DNA from: Myxococcales bacterium
Lineage (GTDB): Bacteria; Myxococcota_C; UBA6777
Length of the DNA stretch: 64,000 nucleotides
Reading direction: 5' to 3'
Assembly (NCBI GenBank): GCA_020632975.1
Contig: JACKEL010000001.1
Span: forward strand, 62,001-126,000
Positions within the stretch are counted from its first letter, which is position 1. The number at the start of each line of letters is the position of its first letter. The position numbers and the translations under genes are program-made. Under the pieces are notes generated by a model. The model saw nothing but the letters and a program-made list of their open reading frames with translations, was not told where the DNA came from and ran no database searches. Shown one piece after another: positions 17,268 to 26,703 of this stretch.

Positions 17268-17930
17268 GTGTCATCCTCATCTCTCCCCACACAACGGGCT
17301 TATCGAGCTTTTGTCGTCTTTGGCTTGTTGATGCTTGCTTGGACAGGTGCTTGGCTTCTAAAACTCCATATCGACCATGCCTACGGGAAGTTAGAGAGCG
17401 CCCAGACCTTTCTCTTTTGGACAAGCGCAAAGCTTTTGGTGTGGCTCGTTCCCGCTTGGTGGCTGTTTCGTCGCTCTGGTCGCAATCTCAAACAGATGCT
17501 CGGCCTCCAACGCATCAGATCTTGGCTCGCATGGGGTGGCGGAATCGGCCTTCTCATCGCAAGCACAGCACTCGTCCCCAAGTGGCTCAGTGGAAAGCCG
17601 CTTCTCCCCCAACATCTGAGTTATGCTCTACTCAATGCGCTACTCATCGCCCCTCTCTTCGAAGAGTTCCTTTGTCGTGGTGTGCTTTTAGAAGAAATGC
17701 AGCAAAGATATACCTTCTGGATAGCAAATATACTGACTGCAATCTTCTTTTTAATCTTACATATCCCAGGTTGGTACTTTATGGGGAGGCTTTACAAGAT
17801 GTTCTCGATCCCCTTGGGAGGGGCCTTTTCAATCTTCCTGCTTGGGCTGTGTTTTGGTTATGCGACACATCGCAGTCGTTCTCTGATGGGTGGCATCTTG
17901 GCACACTTCCTCAACAATCTCGCGGTCTAA
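17268..17930 (+). CDS. CPBP-family intramembrane metalloprotease
   Basis: A 220-residue multi-pass membrane protein of the CPBP (CAAX protease and bacteriocin-processing, Rce1/Abi) family. The catalytic motifs are complete: EExxxR as EEFLCR (E132, E133, R137), FxxxH as FLILH (H165), and HxxxN as HFLNN (H213). About six hydrophobic segments are visible. The family cleaves near prenylated or peptide substrates in the membrane; the substrate here is unknown. I chose the GTG at 17268, which has AAGGAG 7 nt upstream; in-frame ATGs at 17190 and 17205 are alternatives adding 26 or 21 residues without a ribosome binding site. It converges on the HTTM gene. Confidence 0.82.
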   Translation: MSSSSLPTQRAYRAFVVFGLLMLAWTGAWLLKLHIDHAYGKLESAQTFLFWTSAKLLVWLVPAWWLFRRSGRNLKQMLGLQRIRSWLAWGGGIGLLIASTALVPKWLSGKPLLPQHLSYALLNALLIAPLFEEFLCRGVLLEEMQQRYTFWIANILTAIFFLILHIPGWYFMGRLYKMFSIPLGGAFSIFLLGLCFGYATHRSRSLMGGILAHFLNNLAV

Positions 17931-17983
17931 TCCCCCGCGACATCCAACTTGCTCCCCCTCCGCAAGTCCGCCAAGCCTTTCTT

Positions 17984-19477
17984 TTATGGGCGCGTGGCAC
18001 GTCGAAAAGGCTCGATCCACGGGCGCGCACGCAAGGTGATCCACGGCTCTTTCACAAGGTCGACTTTGGGATCGATCAGACGCTGCATCGGGCGCCCATT
18101 CAACGATGCAAAAGCATTGACGCGGACCTCCACAGGGCCGATGCCACGGCGCGCAAAGTCTTTCGCCAACCAATGTGCAAAGTACAAGATCATATCAGGC
18201 TGCGTGGACATCATCTTGAACTGAAGTGCTGTGAGATAGGCCCTTGGAGTCACCAACCAACGTCGCTTGGTGGGAGGGTGAGATACCCAAAAGTCCACAG
18301 TTCCGTTCTTTTCCATCAACATGACTTTCCAAGAGAAGCGAAAGCCCTGTTCTGTCCAACAAACTTCGCCTGGATAAAACCAGTGACGCAAAGGCAAGAA
18401 CACCTGCAACACGATGTAGAGCCCAACGACCGCATACGCCAAACGCCTACGCCAGCTCCAAGTCACCGTACCATCCGAAGGAATAGAGGCCGAAGCCGCG
18501 CCCTCTTTCGAAGAAGGCACGACATCCGCTTGAGAGGCAAGCTCCGTCGAAGACGATTCCTCCGCATTATCCGCATCTTTCGCGCTTTTTACAGAGGCCT
18601 CTTTGAGAGGCGTTTGAGGAGAAGCCTTGCCCCACCAAGCCTTCCAAGCCTTCCACCAAAGACGCGGTGTATCGGGCGGAAAGAACAACGTCGCATTGAG
18701 GATCATCACCCAAGGAAAGATCCCGATAAAGAAGAGTTTCCATGTCAACAAGTGAAAGGCCAAGACCGCAGCGTATGCCAACCAACGCGTCCGTGACCAC
18801 AACAACCAAGCCACGATCGTCAGGTCAAAGAGCGCCCCAGCCCAACTCATCGCCATGGGAACCCACGGCTGAACAAACCAAGGCCCCAGGATCGGCAGAT
18901 CCGTATGCGAGGCCAACCAGATCCGCAAAGGTTGTCCGTAAAACAACCAATCGATCTTGAGCTTCGCAACACCCGCGAAAAAGTACACCACGCCCACTTG
19001 AAAACGCAGCAACCACAAGCACCAACGAGGGAAGTGCTCACTTCGTAAAGAAGGATCTCGCCAAGCATCGACCGAAAGAGACCGTTGCAAGGGGATAAAC
19101 AACATCAAGAAGCAAACGAGACTAACGAAATAGTAGTGGTTGAGATAGGTCGTCTTGTCGATCAGTTCGACGTATGTAAAGAGTAGCCAAAATCCGAAAA
19201 CGGACAAGCGATACCAAGCACCTAGCGCGATCCCAAGCGCGAAAAGGCCCATCAGAACGAAGTGGATCGTCATCCAAGAACCAGGCCAAGGACGAACCCA
19301 CTCAAAGCCTTCGTAGGGAAAAAACAAACGCGGTTGTTGGTATAACTGATAGATCCAATCGTAGAGGAAAAAGCGCAGGACACTGACAAACAACAGCAAG
19401 CCAAAGAGGACCCGCCACACAGCAGCAAGTGCGATATCGACGGGCTCTTCGAGGTGAGCGCAAAAACGATTCCACAT
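17984..19477 (-). CDS. HTTM-domain membrane protein (vitamin K-dependent gamma-carboxylase-like)
   Basis: A 497-residue protein with an N-terminal HTTM domain (about 15-280, several hydrophobic helices), as in vitamin K-dependent carboxylase homologues. Diagnostic pieces are KTTYLNHYYFV, FFAGVAKLKIDWL and FHLLTWKLFFIGIFPW. A polar, acidic/serine-rich loop (about 285-340) is followed by a further membrane helix and a soluble C-terminal domain. Bacterial homologues are not shown to carboxylate and may be lipid-active membrane enzymes. Start chosen as ATG 19477; a TTG at 19540 overlapping the imelysin stop codon is an alternative adding 21 residues. It is the last gene of the imelysin/di-heme cytochrome operon. 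Confidence 0.8.
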   Translation of the reverse strand: MWNRFCAHLEEPVDIALAAVWRVLFGLLLFVSVLRFFLYDWIYQLYQQPRLFFPYEGFEWVRPWPGSWMTIHFVLMGLFALGIALGAWYRLSVFGFWLLFTYVELIDKTTYLNHYYFVSLVCFLMLFIPLQRSLSVDAWRDPSLRSEHFPRWCLWLLRFQVGVVYFFAGVAKLKIDWLFYGQPLRIWLASHTDLPILGPWFVQPWVPMAMSWAGALFDLTIVAWLLWSRTRWLAYAAVLAFHLLTWKLFFIGIFPWVMILNATLFFPPDTPRLWWKAWKAWWGKASPQTPLKEASVKSAKDADNAEESSSTELASQADVVPSSKEGAASASIPSDGTVTWSWRRRLAYAVVGLYIVLQVFLPLRHWFYPGEVCWTEQGFRFSWKVMLMEKNGTVDFWVSHPPTKRRWLVTPRAYLTALQFKMMSTQPDMILYFAHWLAKDFARRGIGPVEVRVNAFASLNGRPMQRLIDPKVDLVKEPWITLRARPWIEPFRRATRP

Positions 19478-19536
19478 TCTTTTTATCCCATCCCAACCCT
19501 TCTCAAAAAGGACGTCCCCACGGCTTTTTGGAGGGA

Positions 19537-20649
19537 TCAATCACCATCGTTGTCCGTAAAGTTCAACACGGTTCCCAAAGCGCTGCTCGCTTCGGTGGCA
19601 AGGACTTTTTTGAGTTCAGTCACAGCATTGTAAGCAGCTTCGACCTTGTCTTTCTCAGAAACAAGAGCCTCTTGGAGGGGCTTGCTGATGGCTTTGATCG
19701 CATCTTGGGCGTCTGTGATGTGCTTTTTGAGCTTTTCGACCAAGGTGGTGTAACCGCGAGAGTTCAACAAATCATAGATCGAAGTCCCCGTCTTTCCGCC
19801 AAAAGTGCACGACAACAAAGCAGAAACGGCCTCGATATTCGCCGCCATCGCTTCGTTCGAGACCTTGGCCCACAGAGACTCCACTTGGGTGGGCTGTACT
19901 TGTGTATCTCCGCTCTTTTTGCCAAGCGGTGCAGCAAGCTTCATCTGTTCGACGTTTTCGACCCAGTAGACGACATCGTTGATGATCTGATCGATGGGAG
20001 ACTGCAAGGTTGGGAAAGCCTTGGAGTTGATGCCCGCTTGGGTCACTTCGCTCACATAGTTTCCGCCATCTGCCTTCCATGCTTGTTCGTAGGCAAGCGC
20101 GCGGGTCTCGATGCTTGAGAGGGCAGCTTGCAAAAACATGCACTGACGGCCTGTTGTGTCTTCTTGCAGTCTTTGCAAAGCAGGTTTGTCTCGATCAAAG
20201 ATCAGATACTCAACTGCCACAAGTCCCCGTCGATTCGAGCCCAAGGTATCTTCGATGTATTTGACATCCAAGGTATCTGTGCCCGCCAAAGCTTGATCGA
20301 TACCGTCAGCTTGGAGCGGCCACCAGTCCACAAAAGAGCGAACACGCAGATCCATCGAAGGACCCATCCGCACAACTTCGAGCTTCTTCCAAGAGATCTT
20401 GGCTTCTTTCCATGCGTCTTGAACAGCCTTCAGGCCCGCTTCATCGGGACTTTTGCACAGGGCCTCCGCAGAGACCTTGAGCGCTTGGGCTTTTTCCACA
20501 AAGCCTCGAAGCATCGGCATGATCACGATGTCCGCAGTGTCTTGCAGGACCTTACGTCGATCAAAAGCCTCTGTTTGCAGACAACTTGCTCCCAAGACCA
20601 CAAGTCCGATCATCCCAAAAGCACCCAAGATACGCATGATTCTTCTCAT
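19537..20649 (-). CDS. Imelysin-family (M75) lipoprotein, second copy
   Basis: A 370-residue lipoprotein: signal peptide with lipobox LGASC (C23), then an all-helical imelysin domain (IrpA/EfeO-like, iron-uptake associated). The hallmark GxHxxE metal motif is altered: the matching segment reads GLVAVE, with Val for His. DLRVRSFVDWWPLQADGID and PIDQIINDV are further family-like features. The ATG at 20649 has GGAG 9 nt upstream; a GTG five codons further is less likely. It lies 42 bp after the di-heme cytochrome gene. Loss of the His suggests altered metal binding or a structural role paired with the first imelysin. Confidence 0.85.
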   Translation of the reverse strand: MRRIMRILGAFGMIGLVVLGASCLQTEAFDRRKVLQDTADIVIMPMLRGFVEKAQALKVSAEALCKSPDEAGLKAVQDAWKEAKISWKKLEVVRMGPSMDLRVRSFVDWWPLQADGIDQALAGTDTLDVKYIEDTLGSNRRGLVAVEYLIFDRDKPALQRLQEDTTGRQCMFLQAALSSIETRALAYEQAWKADGGNYVSEVTQAGINSKAFPTLQSPIDQIINDVVYWVENVEQMKLAAPLGKKSGDTQVQPTQVESLWAKVSNEAMAANIEAVSALLSCTFGGKTGTSIYDLLNSRGYTTLVEKLKKHITDAQDAIKAISKPLQEALVSEKDKVEAAYNAVTELKKVLATEASSALGTVLNFTDNDGD

Positions 20650-20706
20650 CAAACAGATCTCCACTTTACACAGAGAGTCAGCCCAAGTCTCTCGATCTTG
20701 GGTCGC

Positions 20707-22122
20707 TTACAAAGAATTGATAAAAGCCACCAAAGCATCGCGATCTTCTTTGCTCATCTTGACGAAAGCATCGCGTGAAGCGGTGCCTTCGCCACCATGC
20801 CACAAGATCGCCTCTTGCACATCGCGCGCCCTACCATCGTGCATGTACATGGTGTGGTCGTTCACGATCTTGGTCAGGCCCATCCCCCACAAAGGTGGGG
20901 TTCGCCACTCTTGCCCGCTGGCCTCATAGTCAGGTCGGTTGTCCGCGAGTTCTTTACCCATATCGTGCAAAAGCAAGTCGGTATAGGGCCAGATCGTCTG
21001 CTTTGACAAGAAGCTTGCATCGCTGACTTCGCCAGTCGTCCACTTGGGCGTGTGACAAGAACCGCACTTGGCCTCGGCAAACAGAGCTTTTCCACGCAAG
21101 ACCTGTGGGTCCTCCAACTTGCGTCGCATGGGAACTGCCAAAGCGCGTGTGTAAAAGGTGACTTGGTCCAAACGGCGCTGTGTGAGTTCGGGATCGTTTG
21201 GAGTGGGCTCGCCGCCCTGTATCGCAGAAAGGCAAGCTTTTTGTGCATCAGGGCAGTTTTGGGATGGGAAAAGCGGCGAAGTGATGCCGATATCGCCCAA
21301 AAAAGCACCCGCATTTTGTTGCATCAAACTCGGTTGGTTGGCTTTCCAACCAAAGCGACCAAGAGACTTTTTCTTATGCACAACATCCCACACCCAGTTG
21401 GGTCGCCCAGAGATCCCATCGCCATCTTTGTCGTCGGGATCAGCTTGGGCCAAGATCGCTTCTTCGGGGATCGCTTCGAGCAGTCCAAGCCCGTACACAG
21501 GGGGCGCAACGCGCGGTGAAAGCATGATGTCCTTGGAAAGAGGCCCATAAGCGAGGTCTTTGATCACGATCTTGGGTTTGCGCAGTGTGTAAGGCGTACC
21601 ATCCGCAAACTGACCTTTGATCTCCTCGTACTCGACGGTTGCGAAACCTTCCGCGGGGACATCTTGGATCGATGCGGTGTTCAGTTGGCCACCATAGTTG
21701 GGATCAGGCTTGGGTCCGCCGTGTTCATCGACCCCAGGGACACTCAAACGCACCAACATCGAAGTCATCAACTTGCCGGGCTCTGGGGGACGACCACGTC
21801 CATCTTTGAAGTGACATCCCGAACAAGAACGCGCATTAAAGGTCGGCCCCAAGCCATCACGCGCAGAAGCAGAGGCAGGAGCCGTCGTCCAGTTGGTATT
21901 GAAAAACGAGTTCCCCAAAGTGAAATCACCAATGAGATCAGCAGACATATTGCGGGCGCTGCGAGAGTAAGCATCGCGGCTTTCTTCCAACACACTGGTC
22001 CCGCCGCCTGCAAGCTCCTCACCTTCTTCGATGGTCACCCCACAAGACCACACACCCCACAGCAAACCAAATGCTGTACCACAAGACAAAACAACACGAG
22101 AAATCCACTTTCGCCCAGTCAT
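20707..22122 (-). CDS. Di-heme oxidoreductase family c-type cytochrome (DUF1111-type), lipoprotein-like
   Basis: A 471-residue secreted cytochrome. Heme motif 1 is CSGCH (C100, C103, H104) and heme motif 2 is CGSCH near residue 350; the segment LGPTFNARSCSGCHF is typical of the DUF1111/di-haem oxidoreductase family (related to bacterial cytochrome c peroxidases). The N-terminus has a hydrophobic segment ending in VWSC (C27), a likely lipobox, so it is probably attached to a membrane in the periplasm. It sits between two imelysin genes in a reverse-strand operon; in such neighbourhoods the family is thought to pair redox chemistry with imelysin-mediated metal binding. A strong hairpin lies just upstream. 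Confidence 0.9.
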   Translation of the reverse strand: MTGRKWISRVVLSCGTAFGLLWGVWSCGVTIEEGEELAGGGTSVLEESRDAYSRSARNMSADLIGDFTLGNSFFNTNWTTAPASASARDGLGPTFNARSCSGCHFKDGRGRPPEPGKLMTSMLVRLSVPGVDEHGGPKPDPNYGGQLNTASIQDVPAEGFATVEYEEIKGQFADGTPYTLRKPKIVIKDLAYGPLSKDIMLSPRVAPPVYGLGLLEAIPEEAILAQADPDDKDGDGISGRPNWVWDVVHKKKSLGRFGWKANQPSLMQQNAGAFLGDIGITSPLFPSQNCPDAQKACLSAIQGGEPTPNDPELTQRRLDQVTFYTRALAVPMRRKLEDPQVLRGKALFAEAKCGSCHTPKWTTGEVSDASFLSKQTIWPYTDLLLHDMGKELADNRPDYEASGQEWRTPPLWGMGLTKIVNDHTMYMHDGRARDVQEAILWHGGEGTASRDAFVKMSKEDRDALVAFINSL

Positions 22123-22151
22123 CTTTTCGCTCCCAAGGCATCCTTGTTAAA

Positions 22152-22195
22152 ACGCCAAAAGCCACAACGTATCGAGACGTTGCGGCTTTTGGTGT
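22152..22195 (-). terminator. Strong hairpin upstream of the di-heme cytochrome gene (terminator or attenuator)
   Basis: Arms 22152-22170 and 22177-22195 are complementary over 19 bp with two G-U-type exceptions (AAAAGCC and GGCTTTT form the core) and a 6-nt loop. On the reverse strand the hairpin is followed by CGTTTTAA, a short T-run. It lies 29 bp before the cytochrome start codon and after the imelysin gene, so it may partly stop transcription and set the ratio of imelysin to cytochrome. Read-through must occur if the four genes are one operon. Confidence 0.6.
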
Positions 22196-22377
22196 GAAGA
22201 ATTACTTATATGGACTTTCAGACTGATATCAGCCCAAAGTCTTTTTCGTCCTCTCTTCAGCTCCCAAAGAAGCGACACTGTGGGGTGGATTCACTCTTCG
22301 ATGGGGAGAGGAAAACTCCACCCAAACAGCAAACCCGTGTATCACCTCTTCCTTACGGGAAGATCCGACCTCGACGA

Positions 22378-23565
22378 TCAATTTCCATCGAGGTTGATCG
22401 TGATACCCAACGCAGCAGCCGCCTCTGCGGTGCTTTTTGTCTGAAGACGCAAAGCATCGATCACAGCCTTGATACGAACGCGGCCAGGCTCTGTGTCAGC
22501 GCCCACAAGAAGCTGATCAAAGCTCTTGTTGTCAGCACCAGGCATCGCTTTGACCGCAGTCATCGTATCTTCCATCTCTTTTTTCAACTTGTCTGCGAGT
22601 TCTTGTTTCCCCGCAGCAACGAGGAGATCGTAGATCCCCTTTCCTTGCACTGAACCATAACGGCCCAAGAACACATTTTGGATGCCCGTCGCGTTATTCA
22701 GGATGTCTGCGTAGGTATTGTCGCTAAAACAAGAGTGTTCATCTTCTTGATCTTTGGACTCAAACGCGACATTCATACGCTCACCCGAAAGCTCACCACC
22801 GCTCAAAGATCCCATCCCCAAAAGCATCTTTTGGACAGCATCTTTGCCTTTGGCTGCATCAATAAAGGTCGCTGCATAATTTCCAGCAGTATCGGGCTTC
22901 CATGCTTCTTTTACAGCCGAAAGGTCTTCGATCAACATCTCTGCGACCACTTGGAGGTACTTGCGACGACGATCTTGGTTGGAAGCTGTACCACCATCGA
23001 CAAAGTCCGTGTGAGGGCGGCTGCCAGGGCCGCTGGTGTTGAGGTCTTGGCCCCAAAGCAAGAACTCGATCGCGTGATAGCCCACTGCGATGTTGGTCTC
23101 ACCGTCTTTTTCGTTGAGCGAACGCAAAAGATCCTTGGTGATCTCTGGATAATCGGCCTTTTTGTTGACGATACCGCTATCTGCGTTGCCTTCGACATAA
23201 TCGATATAGCTTTCATCCAAAGGCCAAGCATTGATGCGGCCTTCGCGTTCTTCTTGTTCGATTGGCCCGTTGTAAAAGCGATAGACCTCTGTTTGACCGT
23301 AGGGATCGCGTGCTTCCAACCAAGCCTTCTTGCACTTGTCCAAACCATCTTGGGTGGGGTTGCCCACAAAAGCGTCGATCGCTTCTTTGAGTGCTTTGGT
23401 CTTGGTCTCAACGTCCGTGTAATTCGCGTACACCATGGCTGCGTAATTTTTCGCAACATCAGCCATGACTTTTTCAAGTTCGCCATCTTTGTTTTCAGGC
23501 GTACCACAAGCTACCAAACACAACACAAAACCAAGACATATCCATGAAGAAATGCGACGTAACAA
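22378..23565 (-). CDS. Imelysin-family (M75) lipoprotein, first copy (IrpA-like)
   Basis: A 395-residue lipoprotein with signal peptide and lipobox LVAC (C20), then an imelysin domain. It keeps the family motif GYHAIE (GxHxxE, residues 162-167), as well as YRFYNGPIE, NAWPLDESYIDY and LLWGQDL, which match the iron-regulated IrpA type. Imelysins are periplasmic or surface metal-uptake proteins; peptidase activity is doubtful for most. The start is a TTG at 23565, supported by AGGAGG 7 nt upstream. First gene of the four-gene operon; a 459-bp divergent region separates it from the glycerol-3-phosphate dehydrogenase gene. No Fur box could be called with confidence. Confidence 0.9.
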   Translation of the reverse strand: MLRRISSWICLGFVLCLVACGTPENKDGELEKVMADVAKNYAAMVYANYTDVETKTKALKEAIDAFVGNPTQDGLDKCKKAWLEARDPYGQTEVYRFYNGPIEQEEREGRINAWPLDESYIDYVEGNADSGIVNKKADYPEITKDLLRSLNEKDGETNIAVGYHAIEFLLWGQDLNTSGPGSRPHTDFVDGGTASNQDRRRKYLQVVAEMLIEDLSAVKEAWKPDTAGNYAATFIDAAKGKDAVQKMLLGMGSLSGGELSGERMNVAFESKDQEDEHSCFSDNTYADILNNATGIQNVFLGRYGSVQGKGIYDLLVAAGKQELADKLKKEMEDTMTAVKAMPGADNKSFDQLLVGADTEPGRVRIKAVIDALRLQTKSTAEAAAALGITINLDGN

Positions 23566-24024
23566 CTTCCTACCTCCTAGTGAAACAAAGCATCCAAAAA
23601 CATCAGTGTGCAGTTCTTTTGAGGATGCCTGTGTGTGGTTTCTTTGGTGGTATATTCCCCTACCCCTGCAATGTCAAATCTCAAAAAAACCTTTTATATC
23701 AAATACTTTCCAAATAAAACAGGTCATCTTTTCAAGTCGATTCAGCACAGCATGAAAATCCAGAACTCCCCGAAGGCTGGGGAGATTCATTCGTTCTTGT
23801 GGTTTTGTTGTACAAAAAGGAAATGAAACAACGTCTAGGCCAAGAAAGTGCAATTATTTTCCCGCCACCTCTGGACAACAGGGGGACATCTTTGGCAAAG
23901 AGGAACATCGCTTTGGCTATAAAGAGCCAAACAACACACGTTGCGGGGCAACGCAACCAAGGAGGTTGAGGACCATCTTTAAGGAGTCCGTTGTCTGCGT
24001 TGTACCGTGTAGGAGAATTTTTTG
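23566..24024. promoter_or_regulatory. Divergent intergenic region, imelysin operon versus glpD
   Basis: An AT-rich 459-bp region with no credible gene. It must carry promoters for both directions. A small hairpin CTCCCC/GGGGAG lies at 23766-23784. AGGAG at 24011-24015 is the glpD ribosome binding site. No recognisable riboswitch or clear 19-bp Fur site was found by eye. Confidence 0.4.
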
Positions 24025-25734
24025 ATGACCAAGTTACGCACCACCAATATCCGTAAACTTTCTGAGCGCGTCTTTGACGTTTTGATCCTTGGCGCTGGGA
24101 TCAATGGTGCGGTATCAGCTTCTGCGTTGTCAGGACAAGGTGCCTCCGTTGCCTTGATCGACAAAGGTGACTTTGCGAGTTTTACCAGCCAAGAGTCCTC
24201 CAACCTCGTTTGGGGCGGCATCAAATACCTCGAAGGGTTGGAGTTTGGCTTGGTGCGCAAACTCTGCAAATCCCGCAACCACCTGATGCGTCACTACCCC
24301 TCTTCTGTCCAAGAGATCCGCTTTTTTACCACCCTCGACAAAGACTTCCGCCACAGCCGTTCTTTCTTGTTCGCAGGGGGCCTATTCTACTGGATGATGG
24401 GCAGTTTCTTCACAGAAGCACCGCGCTTGCTTTCGACCAACAAGATCCGCGAAGAAGAACCCTCGATCAATGTCGGGCATAGCCAAGGTGGGTTCGAGTA
24501 TTCAGACGCTTACCTTGCGGACAATGACGCCCGATTTGTCTTTGGTTTTGTTCGAGAAGCGCTCGATCATGGCGCAACCGTCGCCAATTACGTCGAAGCC
24601 ATCGACTCAAAACGCGTGGATGGTCTTTGGCACACACGCATCAAAGACCACATGACAGGGAAAGAACAGACCATCCGTTCCAAGGTCTTGCTCAACGCTT
24701 GTGGTCCTTTTGCAGATCGATACAACGAAAAGTCTCACCAAAAAACCCAACACAAACATCTGTTTTCCAAAGGCATCCACCTGATCGTCAACCGCATCAC
24801 TCCCTCGCGCAAAGTGCTTGCTTTTTTTGCCAACGACGGTCGCCTGTTCTTCATGATCCCGATGGGACCGAAGACTTGCATTGGTACTACAGACACACGT
24901 GTCGAAGAACTTCCCCCCCACGTCACAGACGAAGATCGCGACTTTGTCTTGGACAACATCAACCAATTGCTGCAACTCGAAACCCCACTCTCACGCGCTG
25001 ATATCATTGCGGAACGCTGTGGCGTCCGTCCCCTCGTCGTCGAGCCTCGCAAAGAAGGACAAGATCAAGGCGACTGGGCCTCCCTCTCTCGAAAACACGT
25101 GATCGAAGTCGATCACAACCAACATCACATCAGCATCTTTGGTGGGAAACTTACGGACTGCCTCAATGTTGGCGAAGAGATCAGCGCTGAGGTCCGTCGT
25201 TTGGGCGTGCGCCTCCCCTATGCTGGCAACAAATGGTATGGCGAACCCGAAGCGCTGCGCCAAGAGTTCTTCCATCAAGCCCGATTGATGGGCCTCGATC
25301 AGATGGCATCCCCAGGACTCTCTGAACCACTGAGCCAACGTTTGTGGCGACGTTATACAGCACGCTCTCTCTATCTCCTTGAAGAGATCCGCCAAGATCC
25401 CACGATGGCCGAGGTCTTGATCGAAGGCACAGAGTACACACGCTGCGAACTTTACCACGTCGCTCGCCATGAGATGATCGTAAAACTCGATGACTTCTTG
25501 CGCAGGCGTTCCAAGATCGCTTTGATTACGCGACCCGAAGCCATCAAGCGAACCACTGGGATGCGTGAGGCTTGTCGTATCCTCTTTGGCGAAGAAGCTG
25601 ACATGCGCTTTGAAGAATATTTCTTACAATTTCAAAAGCACGACAGCGCCGAACACGACGTGATGTTGCCTTCCCAAGAAGACCTGCCAGCTTCTGCTCC
25701 ACCTTCTTTTGCCTCACAAAGCCATCACGCTTAA
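24025..25734 (+). CDS. glpD: FAD-dependent glycerol-3-phosphate dehydrogenase
   Basis: A 569-residue flavoenzyme that oxidises sn-glycerol 3-phosphate to dihydroxyacetone phosphate, passing electrons to the quinone pool at the inner membrane. The FAD Rossmann motif is ILGAGINGAVSASALSGQG, followed by SSNLVWGGIKYLE (the family SS.. GG..YL signature). Substrate-side segments YSDAYLADNDARFV, MIPMGPKTCIGTTDTR and ISIFGGKLT are present, then the C-terminal helical domain. The ATG at 24025 has AGGAG 9 nt upstream. glpF and glpK are not adjacent, so a role in lipid precursor balance is as likely as glycerol growth. A hydrolase gene follows after 23 bp. Confidence 0.9.
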   Translation: MTKLRTTNIRKLSERVFDVLILGAGINGAVSASALSGQGASVALIDKGDFASFTSQESSNLVWGGIKYLEGLEFGLVRKLCKSRNHLMRHYPSSVQEIRFFTTLDKDFRHSRSFLFAGGLFYWMMGSFFTEAPRLLSTNKIREEEPSINVGHSQGGFEYSDAYLADNDARFVFGFVREALDHGATVANYVEAIDSKRVDGLWHTRIKDHMTGKEQTIRSKVLLNACGPFADRYNEKSHQKTQHKHLFSKGIHLIVNRITPSRKVLAFFANDGRLFFMIPMGPKTCIGTTDTRVEELPPHVTDEDRDFVLDNINQLLQLETPLSRADIIAERCGVRPLVVEPRKEGQDQGDWASLSRKHVIEVDHNQHHISIFGGKLTDCLNVGEEISAEVRRLGVRLPYAGNKWYGEPEALRQEFFHQARLMGLDQMASPGLSEPLSQRLWRRYTARSLYLLEEIRQDPTMAEVLIEGTEYTRCELYHVARHEMIVKLDDFLRRRSKIALITRPEAIKRTTGMREACRILFGEEADMRFEEYFLQFQKHDSAEHDVMLPSQEDLPASAPPSFASQSHHA

Positions 25735-25757
25735 GCCCAGCCAAGGAGAAGATCAGC

Positions 25758-26624
25758 ATGTCTTTTCTCAAGATGCAGCGGAAGTTTACAGAAAGCAGCG
25801 ACGGTTGCAGGATCGCTTATTGGACCCATGGCGATGGACCACACACCATGGTGCTCGTCCCTGGTTTGGGCACCCCGCCAGAGGCTTATCACTTCCTTGT
25901 GCAGCACTTCTCACCGCGTTTTCGCTGCATCACATGGAACCTTCGTGGCACCTTCGACTCAGAAAAACCACCCGAAGGGCACCTCGACATCCCTTTCCAT
26001 GTCGCTGATCTCGAAGCCATTACCCTTGCAGAAGACCTCGGACACTTCGTGCTAGGAGGCTGGTCGCTGGGCGTCCAAATCGCCCTTGAGTACGCCTTGC
26101 ATCACCAAGCCCACATCCAAGCCATGCTGTTGATCAACGGGACTTTTGGGCACCCGATGCGCTTCCATGACCCACTGCGCAAAACGCTCCTTTCGGTCAC
26201 ACCACCCGTCTTGCGCGCCATCGACCGCCCCCTCCAACGCCTGATCCAAGGTAGCTTTCGACTTCCTTGGCTCTGGCAGCAAAGCCTCCGTCTCACGGGC
26301 TTTGTCGCAGCCAACCACGACACCTTTATCGATCTCGCAACCATCTATACCACCCAGTCTTTTCGCACGTTGCTTGATATCGTCGAGGCTGCGGACGAAC
26401 ACACCATCGAGCCTTTTCTCCATCAAATCGACGTTCCTGCCCTTGTCACCGCAGGAACACACGACTGGATGACCCCACCCGAACGCGCCAAACGACTCGT
26501 CGAACTCCTCCCCCAAGCAACCTACTTGGAGATCCAAGGCGGAACCCATTACACACCCCTTGAGTTTCCCGAGCCCATCAACGTCGCCGCAGAAAAACTC
26601 TTCCAACAAGTCGGCCTTTCCTAA
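25758..26624 (+). CDS. Alpha/beta-hydrolase fold protein
   Basis: A 288-residue hydrolase with a complete catalytic triad: nucleophile S103 in GGWSLGVQ, acid D236 in AGTHDWMTPP, base H264 in GGTHYTPLE. The oxyanion region is LVPGLGTPPEAY (HG-like turn). No signal peptide. The ATG at 25758 follows CAAGGAGAAGATCAGC. The 23-bp gap to glpD suggests one transcript, so a lipid or glycerol ester is a possible substrate; that is inference from context. Confidence 0.85.
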   Translation: MSFLKMQRKFTESSDGCRIAYWTHGDGPHTMVLVPGLGTPPEAYHFLVQHFSPRFRCITWNLRGTFDSEKPPEGHLDIPFHVADLEAITLAEDLGHFVLGGWSLGVQIALEYALHHQAHIQAMLLINGTFGHPMRFHDPLRKTLLSVTPPVLRAIDRPLQRLIQGSFRLPWLWQQSLRLTGFVAANHDTFIDLATIYTTQSFRTLLDIVEAADEHTIEPFLHQIDVPALVTAGTHDWMTPPERAKRLVELLPQATYLEIQGGTHYTPLEFPEPINVAAEKLFQQVGLS

Positions 26625-26703
26625 ACCCACCCAACGACCACAACCCTCCCCGCCATGCAATCCCCCGAAAGTAGGTCTTTCTTGTTTCAGATCGCGCCTC
26701 GAC

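Noticed and set aside
17222..18796. A 524-codon open frame on the forward strand across the CPBP and HTTM genes
   Set aside because: It runs antisense to the HTTM gene and out of frame with the CPBP gene; the translation is Arg/Pro/His-rich with no motif. The two genes in other frames have clear family motifs.
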